From Streptomyces sp. TG1A-60 (GTDB lineage: Bacteria > Actinomycetota > Actinomycetes > Streptomycetales > Streptomycetaceae), in assembly GCF_037201975.1 (NCBI RefSeq), contig NZ_CP147520.1:930001-994000 (forward strand): a stretch of 64,000 bases of DNA, written 5' to 3'. Shown piece after piece: positions 1 to 8,723 of the stretch (within the stretch, counting starts at the first letter, position 1; each line of letters starts with the position of its first letter). The translations under genes and the position numbers were made by a program. Under the pieces are notes generated by a model that did no database searches, was not told where the DNA came from, and was given only the letters and a program-made list of their open reading frames with translations.

Positions 1-687
1 CACCGTGGCGCGGGTGAGCCCGGCGGTGGCCTCGGGGGTGAGTGACCTGAGCGTGGTGACCGGGCGGGCCTTGGCGGCGACCCGGGCGAGGTGGCGGGCG
101 CTCTCGCCGGTGGCCTCGCCGGGGCGGCGGGCCACCACGACCAGGACGCACATCTCCGTCAGGCGCTCGGCGACGGCGGACAGCCAGTGCAGGGTCTCCT
201 GGTCGGCCCAGTGGACGTCGTCGATGAACAGCACGAGCGGCCAGGTCCGCCGGGCGAGCCGGTTCACGGCGGCGACCAGTCCGTAGCACACGGCCTGCGG
301 GTCGGCCGGGCCCGCGCCCGGCTCGGCGAGCCCCAGGGCGGGTCCGGCGATGTCGTACCAGTCGCCCGGGTACTCGCGCGTCTCCTCTGCCAACAGGCCC
401 AGCAGCGCGGGTTGCAGCAACTGCCGTACGACGTTGAAGGGGACGGATGTGACGGTCTCGCCGCCGCGTGCGTACCAGGCCGTGCAGCCTCGCTCCTCGG
501 CGATCCGGCGGGCCTCGGCGAGCAGTGCGGTCTTGCCGATGCCCGCCTCGCCGCTGAACACCAGGACACTGCCGGGTGACGCCTTGCCGACGCGGAGTTC
601 GTCGATCGCCCGGGTGATGGCGGAGATCTCCGCGTCGCGCTCCCACAGGGAAGCCGAGGCGGCCCCGTCGGACCGTCCCTCCGTCAT
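1..687 (-). CDS. AAA-ATPase transcriptional regulator, LuxR/LAL type (3' part outside window)
   Basis: The frame starts at ATG 687 behind a GGGGAGG ribosome site and runs off the left edge, so only the N-terminal ~229 residues are present. A P-loop GEAGIGKT lies at residues 46-53 and a Walker B strand LVLFIDDVHWAD at about 151-162. This pair is characteristic of the large ATP-binding regulators of the LuxR family (LAL/MalT-like), which end in a LuxR helix-turn-helix; that domain would lie beyond base 1 and is not seen. The effector is unknown. An AfsR/SARP-type or other STAND regulator is the alternative. Confidence 0.85.
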   Translation of the reverse strand, partial: MTEGRSDGAASASLWERDAEISAITRAIDELRVGKASPGSVLVFSGEAGIGKTALLAEARRIAEERGCTAWYARGGETVTSVPFNVVRQLLQPALLGLLAEETREYPGDWYDIAGPALGLAEPGAGPADPQAVCYGLVAAVNRLARRTWPLVLFIDDVHWADQETLHWLSAVAERLTEMCVLVVVARRPGEATGESARHLARVAAKARPVTTLRSLTPEATAGLTRATV

Positions 688-888
688 CCCGCCACCTCCC
701 CGGGTCGCCCGAACGGCGTACAGGTCATCGAGCGTAGCCCCCTGGCCGCCGGAGTGGAGGCCGGTCCGGGCACCGATTGCCGTGTCGGGTGACATCGGGG
801 CCGTGAGGCGACGCATCCGGCCGCCCACCTGCCGCGTTGGAGTGATGGACAGTCAACTGCCCGTGATCCGACACCTTCCGGCGTCGAC

Positions 889-1309
889 AGGGCGACGATC
901 ACCACGGCGCGGTTCTTCACCCCGAGGGGCACTGAGGTGGAGGGGCTGGTGAGGACGTACGCGTCGTTCGCGCCGGCGTTCTTCTTCCGGCCGGTGGGCG
1001 CCGCGCTGTTCGGCCGGATCGGCGACCGGATCGGGCACCGTCCGGTGCTGGTCCTGGTGGCCGCCCTGATGACGGCCGCGACGACCCTGATCGGCGTCCT
1101 GCCCACGTACGAGACGATCGGCGCCCTCGCGCCCTGGCCGCTGCCCTTCCTCCGGGTACTCCAAGGTCTGTCCTCCTGCGGGGAGTTTGGGGGCGCGGTG
1201 CCGGTGATGGCGGAGTTCGCGCCACCGGGCCGCTGCGTGGGCTGTACGGGTCGTCGGATTCGGCGGCGGCATGACCGTCGCGGGGGCGATTGGGGCGGCG
1301 AGGGCGTGA
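889..1309 (+). pseudogene. Decayed MFS transporter (metabolite:H+ symporter family)
   Basis: From about 889 the frame reads ARFFTPRGTEVEGLV, then a hydrophobic helix, RPVGAALFGRIGDRIGHR (the MFS loop 2-3 signature), a second helix, and RVLQGLSSCGEFGGAVPVM, the RxLQGxxxGGEWGG element of the metabolite:H+ symporter family (ShiA/ProP/KgtP-like). After APPGR the homology hops to another frame (LRGLYGS) and then a third (VVGFGGGMTVAGAIGA) before a stop at 1307. Start, first helices and the C-terminal half are missing. This is a two-frameshift fragment of a gene normally over 400 codons, and is not expected to be functional. Confidence 0.75.
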
Positions 1310-1360
1310 AAAGCCGTCGCTTCTCATCCGCTTCTCACTCCGGCCTCATACGGTTGCCCC

Positions 1361-2335
1361 ATGACGCAGGTGACTCCTCCCGGCTGGTACCCCGACCCCG
1401 GCCAGACAAGTGACGCGCCCCCCACCGAGCGCTGGTGGGACGGCAAGGCATGGACGGACCAGATCCGGCCCGCGGGCCAGGCCGCAGGGTTCGGTCCTCC
1501 GGCCTACGCGCCGGGGGCCGGACCGTATCCGCCGGGGACGGGGGCATATCCCGGGCACCCGGGGTACCCGGCCGCGGCTCCTCGACGCGGCCTGCGCACC
1601 GGGATAGCCGTCGCCGTGGCGGCGGCGGTCCTGGCCAGCATCGGGGTCGGCGTGTACGCCCTGGCCGGCAACGGCGGCGACAGCGGTACGACGTCCCGTG
1701 GCCCCGGTGGACAGGACGGCCAGGGCGGTGCCGACGGCGGCCCGGGTGGTCAGAGCCCTGCGCCCGACGGATCCGGGCAGCCGCCGCAGACCGAGGAGGG
1801 GTACGCCACCGACACGGTCAGCGGCATCAGCATCCCGGTGCCCGACGGCTGGGTCACCTCGCCCCTGCGGATCGGGGCGCAGGTGACCACGGAGGCGTCG
1901 TACGACTGCCCGGCCGACAAGTCGAAGACGTGCACGCGCGGTGGTGCCTACTCGATGCCCGCCGAGTTGCTGGAGCTGAAGGCCACCACAGCCGAGGCGG
2001 CGGCCAAGGAGGACATCCCCAAGAACGCCGAGGACGCCTACGGCGCCGAGGGCTACGGGAAGATCACCTCGCACGACGAACTGGCGTCCAAGGCCGTCAC
2101 CGTGGCCGGTGAGAAGGGCTATCTGGTCCGCTGGAAGGTGGTCACGAGCAAGGGCGACGACGGCTACGTCGAGTCGCTCGCCTTCCCCTCCCCCGCCGAC
2201 TCCTCACGGCTCGTCGTGGTCCGCTTCGGCATCGACGTCAGCGACGAGGCGCCCGAGCAGTCGGTGATCGACGACATCACCAAGGGGATCAAGAAGGCGT
2301 CGATCAGCGGCGGCGGCAGCGGCCAGGACGTGTGA
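1361..2335 (+). CDS. DUF2510-domain membrane-anchored protein
   Basis: The 324-residue protein opens with PPGWYPDPG and RWWDGKAWTDQ (residues 6-35), the signature of the short DUF2510 domain common in actinomycete membrane proteins. A Pro/Gly/Tyr-rich stretch follows, then one membrane helix around residues 80-105 (IAVAVAAAVLASIGVGVYAL), a Gly/Ser/Asp-rich linker, and an extracellular domain of ~190 residues with two Cys (YDCPADKSKTC). The C-terminal region resembles secreted lipoprotein-like domains. No partner genes adjoin it and a strong hairpin follows, so it appears monocistronic. Function unknown. Confidence 0.85.
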   Translation: MTQVTPPGWYPDPGQTSDAPPTERWWDGKAWTDQIRPAGQAAGFGPPAYAPGAGPYPPGTGAYPGHPGYPAAAPRRGLRTGIAVAVAAAVLASIGVGVYALAGNGGDSGTTSRGPGGQDGQGGADGGPGGQSPAPDGSGQPPQTEEGYATDTVSGISIPVPDGWVTSPLRIGAQVTTEASYDCPADKSKTCTRGGAYSMPAELLELKATTAEAAAKEDIPKNAEDAYGAEGYGKITSHDELASKAVTVAGEKGYLVRWKVVTSKGDDGYVESLAFPSPADSSRLVVVRFGIDVSDEAPEQSVIDDITKGIKKASISGGGSGQDV

Positions 2336-2374
2336 CTCTGCCCGCCCCGAACGACCTCCACCTCGAACGAGTCG

Positions 2375-2417
2375 GCCGGGTGGGGTGCCTCTCCGCTCCG
2401 GAGGAACCCCACCCGGC
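2375..2417. terminator. Hairpin terminator after the DUF2510 gene
   Basis: A perfect 12-bp inverted repeat, GCCGGGTGGGGT (2375-2386) and ACCCCACCCGGC (2406-2417), is separated by 19 bases and lies 40 bp past the DUF2510 stop codon. It lacks a clear U-run, as is usual for streptomycete terminators. The next 290 bases up to the CoA-transferase stop hold nothing I recognise. Confidence 0.65.
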
Positions 2418-2707
2418 GGGGGGTACGCGCCGCCCCCGTCCCCACGGTGCGGCGCGATCAGGTCATCGCCGGGGCAGACCAGCGGACGGCTGCCTGAGTC
2501 ACGGTCGAGGCCCGGTGCGGGGAGCACCGCCGGCTCCTCGGTGATCAGCACGTGGCAGGAGTGGGGACGGGGGTGTCGCCGTACTCCTGGGGAACGGCGA
2601 GGCCGTGGTCACCGAGTTGCTTCGGGCGCTCGGCCGGCGCCTCGGGGTGGGCGTCGGCGTGCTCATGCGGTGACGCTCCCCGCTGGGTCCCGCGGCGGTC
2701 GGCCGCC

Positions 2708-3907
2708 TCAGATGGAATGGTCGGCCCTGAGGCCTTCGATGTCGGCCGTGCTGTAGCCCAGTTCGGCCAGGATGCCGTCGGTGTGCTCGCCGGCCGCGGG
2801 GACGGGGTCCATGCGCGGCGCGACTCCGTCCAGATCCGCGGGGGGCAGCAGCGCGGGCACCATGGCTCCGCCGGGGATCCGTACGTCCCGCCAGCGGTCG
2901 CGTTCGGCGAGTACGGGGTGGGCGAGGAAGTCCTCGACGTCGTTGACGCCAGCGTTGGCGATGCCCGCCGCGTCCAGCAGGTCCATCGCCTCCCCGCTGT
3001 CCAGTCGGCCGAACCGCTCGGCCACGATCGCGTTCACCTCCGTACGGTGGGCGACGCGGGCGGACCCGGTGGCGAACCGGGGATCCGAGACGAGCCCCGG
3101 CAGCCCGAGGAACCGTTCGCACAGGGCGGCCCATTCGCGTTCGTTCTGGATGGAGAACAGCACGTCCTTGCCGTCGGCCGCGGTGTAGGCGCCGTACGGG
3201 GCGATCGTGGCGTGCTGAGTGCCGACGCGTGGGGGCTGGGTGCCGCCGAACCGGGTGTAGTACGCGGGCTGGCCCATCCACTCCGCCAGCGCCTCGAACA
3301 GCGAGACCTCCACAGCGTGTACGGCACCGGTGGTGGCCCGGGTGAACAGGGCGGTGAGGATGCCGGAGCAGGCGTACATGCCGGCGGCGATGTCGGCGAC
3401 GGACACGCCCACGCGGGCGGAGCCGTGTGCGTTGCCGGTGAGGGAGACCAGGCCGGTCTGGCACTGCACCAGCAGGTCGTACGCCTTGCGGTCGGCCCAG
3501 GGGCCGCTGGAGCCGTAGCCGGAGATCGAGCACGGGATGAGGGTGGGGAACCGCTCGGCGAGGGCCTTCGCGCCGAGGTCCATCCGGACTGCCGCGCCCG
3601 GTGCCAGGTTCTGCACGAACACGTCGGCGCCGGCGAGCAGCCGTTCCAGGACGGCCCGTCCCGCGTCCGCCTTCAGGTCGAGTGTCAGGGACTCCTTGGA
3701 CCGGTTGAGCCACACGAAGTAGCTGGACTCACCGTGCACGGTGGTGTCGTAACGACGGGCGAAGTCTCCTCCTCCGGGGCGCTCCACCTTGATCACCCGG
3801 GCGCCGAGGTCGGCGAGCTGCCGGGTGGCGAAGGGAGCGGCGACGGCCTGCTCGATACTCACGACGGTGATGCCGGCGAGCGGCCGTGCTTCGGGGAGCT
3901 CGGTCAT
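2708..3907 (-). CDS. CaiB/BaiF family (family III) CoA-transferase
   Basis: This 399-residue enzyme should move CoA between acyl-CoA and a carboxylic acid in the cytoplasm; the substrate cannot be told. The N-terminus ITVVSIEQAVAAPFATRQLADLGARVIKVE is the family's nucleotide-like fold, followed by SLTLDLK and the strand-loop SISGYGSSGPW; the catalytic Asp is in KAYDLLVQ (Asp144). The length is normal for the family. I start at ATG 3907 because GGAGG sits 7 bases upstream; an in-frame start 16 codons earlier has no such site. No acyl-CoA dehydrogenase or transporter adjoins it. Confidence 0.9.
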   Translation of the reverse strand: MTELPEARPLAGITVVSIEQAVAAPFATRQLADLGARVIKVERPGGGDFARRYDTTVHGESSYFVWLNRSKESLTLDLKADAGRAVLERLLAGADVFVQNLAPGAAVRMDLGAKALAERFPTLIPCSISGYGSSGPWADRKAYDLLVQCQTGLVSLTGNAHGSARVGVSVADIAAGMYACSGILTALFTRATTGAVHAVEVSLFEALAEWMGQPAYYTRFGGTQPPRVGTQHATIAPYGAYTAADGKDVLFSIQNEREWAALCERFLGLPGLVSDPRFATGSARVAHRTEVNAIVAERFGRLDSGEAMDLLDAAGIANAGVNDVEDFLAHPVLAERDRWRDVRIPGGAMVPALLPPADLDGVAPRMDPVPAAGEHTDGILAELGYSTADIEGLRADHSI

Positions 3908-4251
3908 GGGGTTGGCCTCCAGAAGGGGTGGTCCCGCGCGGGGAGTGCCATTCAATAGCAGTCACGCAGGCGCCTGTGGGACAGCAGCTCGCCATGACGT
4001 GGGCGAAGCCCCGGCGGTGGCAGTCGAAGGAGGTCCGCGGACCCTGACCGGTGGTGAAGCGGCAGAACGGGTCGCCGGCGTGCGAAAGCACGCATACCCG
4101 GGCCGGAATGGGCAACCCGGGGAGGGAGACGCACAGCTGGGCAGGCCCCGGCCGCGGCACCCCACCATGGCGTTCCAGGGAGGTCTCACGGTGAACCGAC
4201 CCTGGCAGGAGGCGTCTGGGCGACAAGACATACAAGTAGAGGGGCACGGAG

Positions 4252-4401
4252 ATGGAATGGTGGATCTGGCTGATCATCGCACTCGCCATCCTTCTGGTTG
4301 TCGCGGCCTTCGTCGTGTCGCTTCAGGCACGGCGTCGCTCCGGTGGTGTCATCGCCCAGGGGCGTCGGCAGCAGGGACGAGGAGGAGGGCAGCAGCGGTG
4401 A
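4252..4401 (+). CDS. Small single-pass membrane protein, 49 aa
   Basis: ATG 4252, preceded by GAGGGGCACGGAG, opens a 49-codon frame with one strongly hydrophobic helix (WWIWLIIALAILLVVAAFVV) and a basic Arg/Gln/Gly-rich tail. Its stop overlaps the GTG start of the PRC-barrel gene (GTGA at 4398-4401), implying translational coupling. I know no named family. The 344 bases upstream (3908-4251) hold no convincing gene and probably contain the operon promoter. Confidence 0.6.
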   Translation: MEWWIWLIIALAILLVVAAFVVSLQARRRSGGVIAQGRRQQGRGGGQQR

Positions 4402-4967
4402 CCGCTTACATACGAGCAAGTGAGATCGCCAAGAAGCCGGTGGTCACCCTGTCGGGGGAGGACCTCGGGCAGATCAAGGACCTCGTCTTCGATCCCGGGA
4501 CGGGCAGCATCAGGTGCTTCACCCTCGCGGGCCGGGGCCTGCTGGCAGGAAAGCTCCACCGTGCCCTGCTGTGGGAGAAGGTCCATTCCCTGGGGCCGGA
4601 CGCGGTCATGGTGCGCGACGAAAGCGCACTGGAGGACGACGACGCAGCCGCCCGGTCGGACGCCAAGGAGTCGGGCGGGGGCGACGTGCTGGGTGTCACG
4701 GTCACCACCCGCGGCGGCACACGGCTGGGGACTGTCACCGATGCCGTCGTCGAGACCGGCAGGTCACCGGTGGTGGCGGGCTACGAGATCGAAACCGCCG
4801 AGCGTCGCCACGTTCTGCTGCCCGTGACCGGGCCGGTCACCGTCTCCGGCGAACGTGTACTCGTTCCGGACGCCACCGCGCAGCACAGCGCCGGCGACCT
4901 GGGCGGGTTCGGTGCCGCCGCAGAACACCTGCGCGACCATCTCCAGGACGACCCGCAGGAGGACTGA
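4398..4967 (+). CDS. PRC-barrel domain protein
   Basis: This 189-residue protein begins at GTG 4398, overlapping the stop of the small membrane protein. Residues ~1-75 (YIRASEIAKKPVVTLSGEDL then GQIKDLVFDP) match the PRC-barrel domain, a small beta-barrel found in photosynthetic reaction-centre H subunits and RimM. A second PRC-like repeat follows at ~97-165 (VLGVTVTTRGGTRLGTVTDAVVE). The tail is acidic. PRC proteins in actinomycetes are often stress-related; the precise role is unknown. It is likely co-transcribed with the next PRC gene, 3 bases downstream. Confidence 0.85.
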   Translation: MTAYIRASEIAKKPVVTLSGEDLGQIKDLVFDPGTGSIRCFTLAGRGLLAGKLHRALLWEKVHSLGPDAVMVRDESALEDDDAAARSDAKESGGGDVLGVTVTTRGGTRLGTVTDAVVETGRSPVVAGYEIETAERRHVLLPVTGPVTVSGERVLVPDATAQHSAGDLGGFGAAAEHLRDHLQDDPQED

Positions 4968-4970
4968 CCG

Positions 4971-5411
4971 ATGTTGTTCACCAAGGCCCAGGGCCGAGCC
5001 GTCATGGACCTCACCACAGCCCAGACCGTGGGAACGGTCGCCGCGTGCACCGTCGCGCCGTCGCCCGCGCGCATCGCCGGACTGCGTCTCAAGACCCCGG
5101 GCCGTCGGCACCACACGCTGGACTGGAACGACGTGCGGTCGTTCGGCCCCGACGAAGTCGCCGTCGACGAGGCCGGTCGCATCCGGGACGAGAAGTCCAT
5201 CGATCCCGGCGACGACACCCACGCGACGCACGACCCCATCGGGAAAGCGGTACTCACCGAGACAGGACTCGACCAGGGCACCGTGCTCGACATCGAATTC
5301 GACGGGAACACGGGACACATCGCCCACCTGCTCACCGACAAGGAGCAGATTCCCGGTGACGCTCTCCTCGGAGTGGGCAGCTACGCGGTCGTGGTCGCCA
5401 CCCCGCAATGA
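4971..5411 (+). CDS. PRC-barrel-like protein
   Basis: The 146-residue product starts 3 bases after the previous gene. It shows the same barrel pattern twice: RAVMDLTTAQTVGTVAACTV near the N-terminus and GKAVLTETGLDQGTVLDIEF at ~90-112, joined by an acidic linker that includes the DDTHATHD segment. A paired role with the upstream PRC protein is likely from spacing alone. No catalytic motif is seen. Confidence 0.75.
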   Translation: MLFTKAQGRAVMDLTTAQTVGTVAACTVAPSPARIAGLRLKTPGRRHHTLDWNDVRSFGPDEVAVDEAGRIRDEKSIDPGDDTHATHDPIGKAVLTETGLDQGTVLDIEFDGNTGHIAHLLTDKEQIPGDALLGVGSYAVVVATPQ

Positions 5412-5481
5412 CGCCTCGGGGCGCTCGGCTTCCCCGCCTCCCCCACAAGGCCCGGTGCCTCATCCGGTACCTCCGCCTCCC

Positions 5482-6627
5482 TCACATGGCCCGGCGCCGC
5501 CAGGCGGACGAGGACATCAGCCAGGAGGTCACCCGGCTGATGTCCGAGGAGGTGACGATGCCGGCCAGGCGGCCTCCCTCCAGTACGAGGGCGCGGTGGA
5601 CGGAGCCTGCCTGCAACTCGGGCACGAGCCGCGCCAGCGGATCGTCGGGGCGGGGGGTCGGCAGCTCGTCGACCGGCACCATCACGTCCGCGACGGTACG
5701 GGAGGCACGCTCCGGCTCCGTGACCGCGTCGGCGTCCTTCAGGGTGACCAGACCGACCGCGGTGTCCCCGTCGTCGACCACGGGGAAGGCCGAGTGACGG
5801 TAGCGCAGACGCGGGTCGGCGAGGAACTCTCTGACGGTGCTGGCGGCCGGGACGGTCACCGGGTCCGGCGTCATAGCGTCGCTCACCGGGATTCCGCCCA
5901 GCAGTTCGCGGAGCCGTGCCTGCCCGCCTTCCGCCGTGGCCATGGCGATGACGAACCAGCCGATGATCACCAGCCAGATGCCGCTGAAAACGGCTCCGAA
6001 GAGGACGAGATACACCCCGATGCCGACCAGCAGCCATCCGAGCACCCGTCCCGCGGCCGTGGCCACGGCGGTGGCGCGCAGCGGGCTGCCGGTCTTCCAC
6101 CACACGATCGCCCGCAGCAGCCGGCCACCGTCCAGCGGCGCGGCGGGCAGGGCGTTGAAGATAGCCAGCAGGATGTTGATCGCCGCCAGCCAGGCCAGCG
6201 CCCCCACTGCGAGACCCGCGTCGGACAACCCGGCCAGAAGCCCGGCCGCCACAGCGAACAGCCCCCCGAGCACCAGGCTGACCAGCGGTCCCACGCCGGC
6301 AATGCGCAGTTCCGCCCCGGGGGTGGCTGCCTCGTTCCGGAGCCGGGCGAGTCCGCCGAGCAGCCACAGGGTGATGCCGTCGACGGACACACCGTTGCGG
6401 CGGGCCACCAGCGCATGACTGAGCTCATGAGCCAGCAGCGACAGCAGGAAGACCGCCGCGGTCACCGCTGAGGCAGCCCAGTACTGCCACACCGGTCGAT
6501 CCGGATGGGCTTCCCGGAAGCCGCCCTCTGCCAGCCCCACCAGGATCACGCCGAAGATGACCAGAACACTCCAGTGCACGCCCACCCGGATACCGGCCAC
6601 GCGGCCCAGTGAGAACGTCGCCCGCAC
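5482..6627 (-). CDS. M50 site-2 protease family membrane metalloprotease with CBS domains
   Basis: A 381-residue intramembrane protease of the Rip3/SpoIVFB-like subgroup. Residues ~15-35 form a first helix; zinc site HELSH is at 67-71 in a second helix, and the third ligand region NALPAAPLDGGR at ~158-169 supplies Asp166. After more helices come two CBS motifs (SDAMTPDPVTVPAASTVREF and VADVMVPVDELPTPRPDD) that may bind nucleotides and gate activity. The substrate is probably a membrane anti-sigma or stress factor, unproved here. I chose GTG 6627, behind GGGAGG; GTG 6636 is also possible. It stands alone. Confidence 0.9.
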   Translation of the reverse strand: MRATFSLGRVAGIRVGVHWSVLVIFGVILVGLAEGGFREAHPDRPVWQYWAASAVTAAVFLLSLLAHELSHALVARRNGVSVDGITLWLLGGLARLRNEAATPGAELRIAGVGPLVSLVLGGLFAVAAGLLAGLSDAGLAVGALAWLAAINILLAIFNALPAAPLDGGRLLRAIVWWKTGSPLRATAVATAAGRVLGWLLVGIGVYLVLFGAVFSGIWLVIIGWFVIAMATAEGGQARLRELLGGIPVSDAMTPDPVTVPAASTVREFLADPRLRYRHSAFPVVDDGDTAVGLVTLKDADAVTEPERASRTVADVMVPVDELPTPRPDDPLARLVPELQAGSVHRALVLEGGRLAGIVTSSDISRVTSWLMSSSAWRRRAM

Positions 6628-6717
6628 AGCAGCCACCTCCCTCCTTCGTCCCCGACGGGCCGGCCCCGGGTCGGCGGGAGCGCCGAACTGGTCACGCGGA
6701 CGCGGTCAGCCCCGTGT

Positions 6718-7170
6718 TCAGGGCGCAGTGCTCCGGTGCTCGGGTTCTATCAGGGCGAGCCCGAGATCCGGGTGGTAGACCTTGGCGAGCGGAGGCCGGA
6801 CGCTGCGCACGATCACCTCCAGGGTGGGCCAAACCTGGCCATGCAGGAGGTGGCCGCCCCGAGTCCGACCGTCAGACATGCCGAGGACGGCATGCAGGTG
6901 CGGCGTCGGCCCGTCGTCACCGTCGGCGATGTCGCCCACCAGGGACAGCACCTCGCACTGCTCGCCCACGGGGATGGGCCGGTAGTCGTGCGTCTCCCGG
7001 TCGAACCACCCCACCACGGCGCCCTCGAACGCCCCCACAGCGGTGATCTGTGCCGCGCGGATGTCGTGGGTCCGGGCGAAGTCCGTCAACGCCTGTACGG
7101 GTTCCTCGCCCGGTTCGAGCACGACAACGTGCGTGGCACCCCGGACGTCGTCGAGTCGTTGCCATCTCAT
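6718..7170 (-). CDS. PPC (DUF296) domain protein
   Basis: This 150-residue protein consists of one PPC domain: VVLEPGEEPVQALTDFA, then AAQITAVGAFEGAVVGWFD, EVLSLVGDIADGDDGPTPHL and HLHAVLGMSDGRTRGGHLL, ending VIVRSVRPPLAKVYHPDLGL. In plants the domain accompanies AT-hook DNA-binding proteins; the bacterial stand-alone proteins form trimers with unknown ligands. The conserved His residues in TPHLHAVLG and GGHLLHG could bind metal. Start chosen at ATG 7170, where domain homology begins. The 302 bases between it and the next gene show nothing recognisable. Confidence 0.85.
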   Translation of the reverse strand: MRWQRLDDVRGATHVVVLEPGEEPVQALTDFARTHDIRAAQITAVGAFEGAVVGWFDRETHDYRPIPVGEQCEVLSLVGDIADGDDGPTPHLHAVLGMSDGRTRGGHLLHGQVWPTLEVIVRSVRPPLAKVYHPDLGLALIEPEHRSTAP

Positions 7171-7472
7171 GCGCCGCCGGGTACCCACCCCTCCCACCGA
7201 TACGCGGTGTGCCCGCAGCCGGATTCTCCGCTTGCGGACCCCGCAGAAGGCGCGGCCGTTGGGCCAGGCGCTCCCGGCGGCTCCGGCTTCCGGCGTGGTG
7301 ACCTGGTGACCGGCGTGGTCCGCCCCCCGATCCGCCGCCCTTGCGGAGCCTGCGCTCACGGTCGCTTCTGGCGGCGCTGATCGGTGTACGGCGGGGGCCT
7401 GGACATGGAGGCCCCGACGGGCTCGGCGTCGGCCGTCCCGACTCGCCTCACGGGCGATCACGGCACACTTGC

Positions 7473-7874
7473 TCAAGGCCGCCCTTCGAGGACGTCGGAG
7501 ATTGCGGGCGGAGCCAGCCCGTTCGGCTGCAGCGGCTCCTGTTTGCCGCCGGGTGACGACAGGACCGCGGTGAGCAGCATTCCGAGGACGGCCACGGCGA
7601 CGAACACCACGACGATCACGGTGGTCCATGAGCGACTGTCGCCGCCGTCTTCGGGCCGGTCGGCCGGGTCTTCCTCGACGGCCTTGTCCGTGGCCCGGTC
7701 GTCAGTGCTGTGGTCCGTGAGCCGCTCGTCGACTTGTGCCGTGACGCGTTCGCCGGCCAGGTCGGTGAACTGACTGTTGATGGCGTTGATGCGCTGTGCC
7801 AGTTCGGGGTCGTCACGCGCGAGACGCCGTTCGATCCGGGCGAAGGCCTGCCTTTCGTTCATCGCGGAACTCAT
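7473..7874 (-). CDS. DUF3040-type membrane protein
   Basis: The 133-residue protein starts MSSAMNERQAFARIERRLARDDPELA, the amphipathic N-terminal element of the DUF3040 family, in which a short helical region precedes membrane helices. A single hydrophobic segment TTVIVVVFVAVAVLGMLLTAVL lies at ~85-106. The middle is acidic. It ends 58 bases downstream of nothing coding on its own strand and follows the SPFH gene by 57 bases, so it could be the last gene of that operon. Function unknown. Confidence 0.75.
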   Translation of the reverse strand: MSSAMNERQAFARIERRLARDDPELAQRINAINSQFTDLAGERVTAQVDERLTDHSTDDRATDKAVEEDPADRPEDGGDSRSWTTVIVVVFVAVAVLGMLLTAVLSSPGGKQEPLQPNGLAPPAISDVLEGRP

Positions 7875-7931
7875 ACCGGTCACCTCGTTGTTGAGTGGCG
7901 AAAGCCCGCAGACCCGTCTCACGGAGAGTGG

Positions 7932-8723
7932 TCATGGTGACTTCTTCGCGGTGGCAGGGGTCTGGTCGGACGGGCGAAGCATGTCGACCAGGCGCAGCAC
8001 CTCCATGGGGAGCGGGAAGATGAGCGTGGAGTTCCGTTCCTCGGAGATCTCGGCCATGGTGGACAGAATCCGCAGGTGCATGGCCGCCGGGTGGCCTTCG
8101 AGGCGGTCGGCGGCGTCGGCCAGGGTTTCGGCGGCCTCGTATTCGCCTTTGGCGTGGATGACCTTGGCGCGCCGGTCGCGCTCGGCCTCGGCCTGGCGGG
8201 CCATGGCACGGCGCATGGGCTGGGGCAGTTCGACGTCCTTGACCTCGACGAGGGTGACCTTGACGCCCCAGGGGTTGGTGACGCGGTCGATGATCTGCTG
8301 CAGCCGTTGGTTGATCTCGTCCCGGTTGACCAGCAATTCGTCGAGATCGATCTGGCCGAGGATGCTGCGCAGGGTGGTCTGGGCGACCTGCGAGGTGCCC
8401 TTGACATGGTCCTCGATGGCGACCACCGAGCGATTGGGGTCGACGACGTTGAAGTAGGTGACGGCGTTGACCCGTACGGTGACGTTGTCCTTGGTGATGA
8501 CGTCCTGGGGCGGGATGTCCATCGTGACGGTCCGCAGGGAGACACGGACCATTCGGTCGACGAAGGGAATGATCACGAAGAGGCCCGGCCCCTTGGCTCC
8601 GATGATGCGTCCGAGACGGAAGATCACTCCGCGTTCGTACTCGGGAACGATCTTGACGGCCATGAGCAGGAGCAGCAGCGCGACGGCCGCCGCGACGATG
8701 ATGCCGGTCAGTGCGCCGTTCAT
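7932..8723 (-). CDS. SPFH/band 7 (stomatin/prohibitin-like) protein
   Basis: This 263-residue protein has one N-terminal helix (IIVAAAVALLLLLMAVKIV) and an SPFH domain starting VPEYERGVIFRLGR, with PFVDRMVRVSLRTVTMDIPP and VTKDNVTVRVNAVTYF; a coiled-coil AMARQAEAERDRRAKVIHAK follows. Such slipin-type proteins oligomerise on membranes and pair with NfeD. Its ATG overlaps the stop of the upstream nfeD-like gene (8720-8723), which is the classic slipin-NfeD operon seen across bacteria. The order here (nfeD first) and the 4-base overlap indicate coupled synthesis. Confidence 0.93.
   Translation of the reverse strand: MNGALTGIIVAAAVALLLLLMAVKIVPEYERGVIFRLGRIIGAKGPGLFVIIPFVDRMVRVSLRTVTMDIPPQDVITKDNVTVRVNAVTYFNVVDPNRSVVAIEDHVKGTSQVAQTTLRSILGQIDLDELLVNRDEINQRLQQIIDRVTNPWGVKVTLVEVKDVELPQPMRRAMARQAEAERDRRAKVIHAKGEYEAAETLADAADRLEGHPAAMHLRILSTMAEISEERNSTLIFPLPMEVLRLVDMLRPSDQTPATAKKSP

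Noticed and set aside
2418-2707. Fragment reading AVLLGNGEAVVTELLRAL near 2575-2640 as a gene
   Set aside because: Only about 30 residues are coherent, with no start, no family and no continuation.
4855-6471. Plus-strand open frame across the second PRC gene and the M50 protease
   Set aside because: It overlaps two supported genes and encodes only His/Gln/Arg-rich sequence with no domain.
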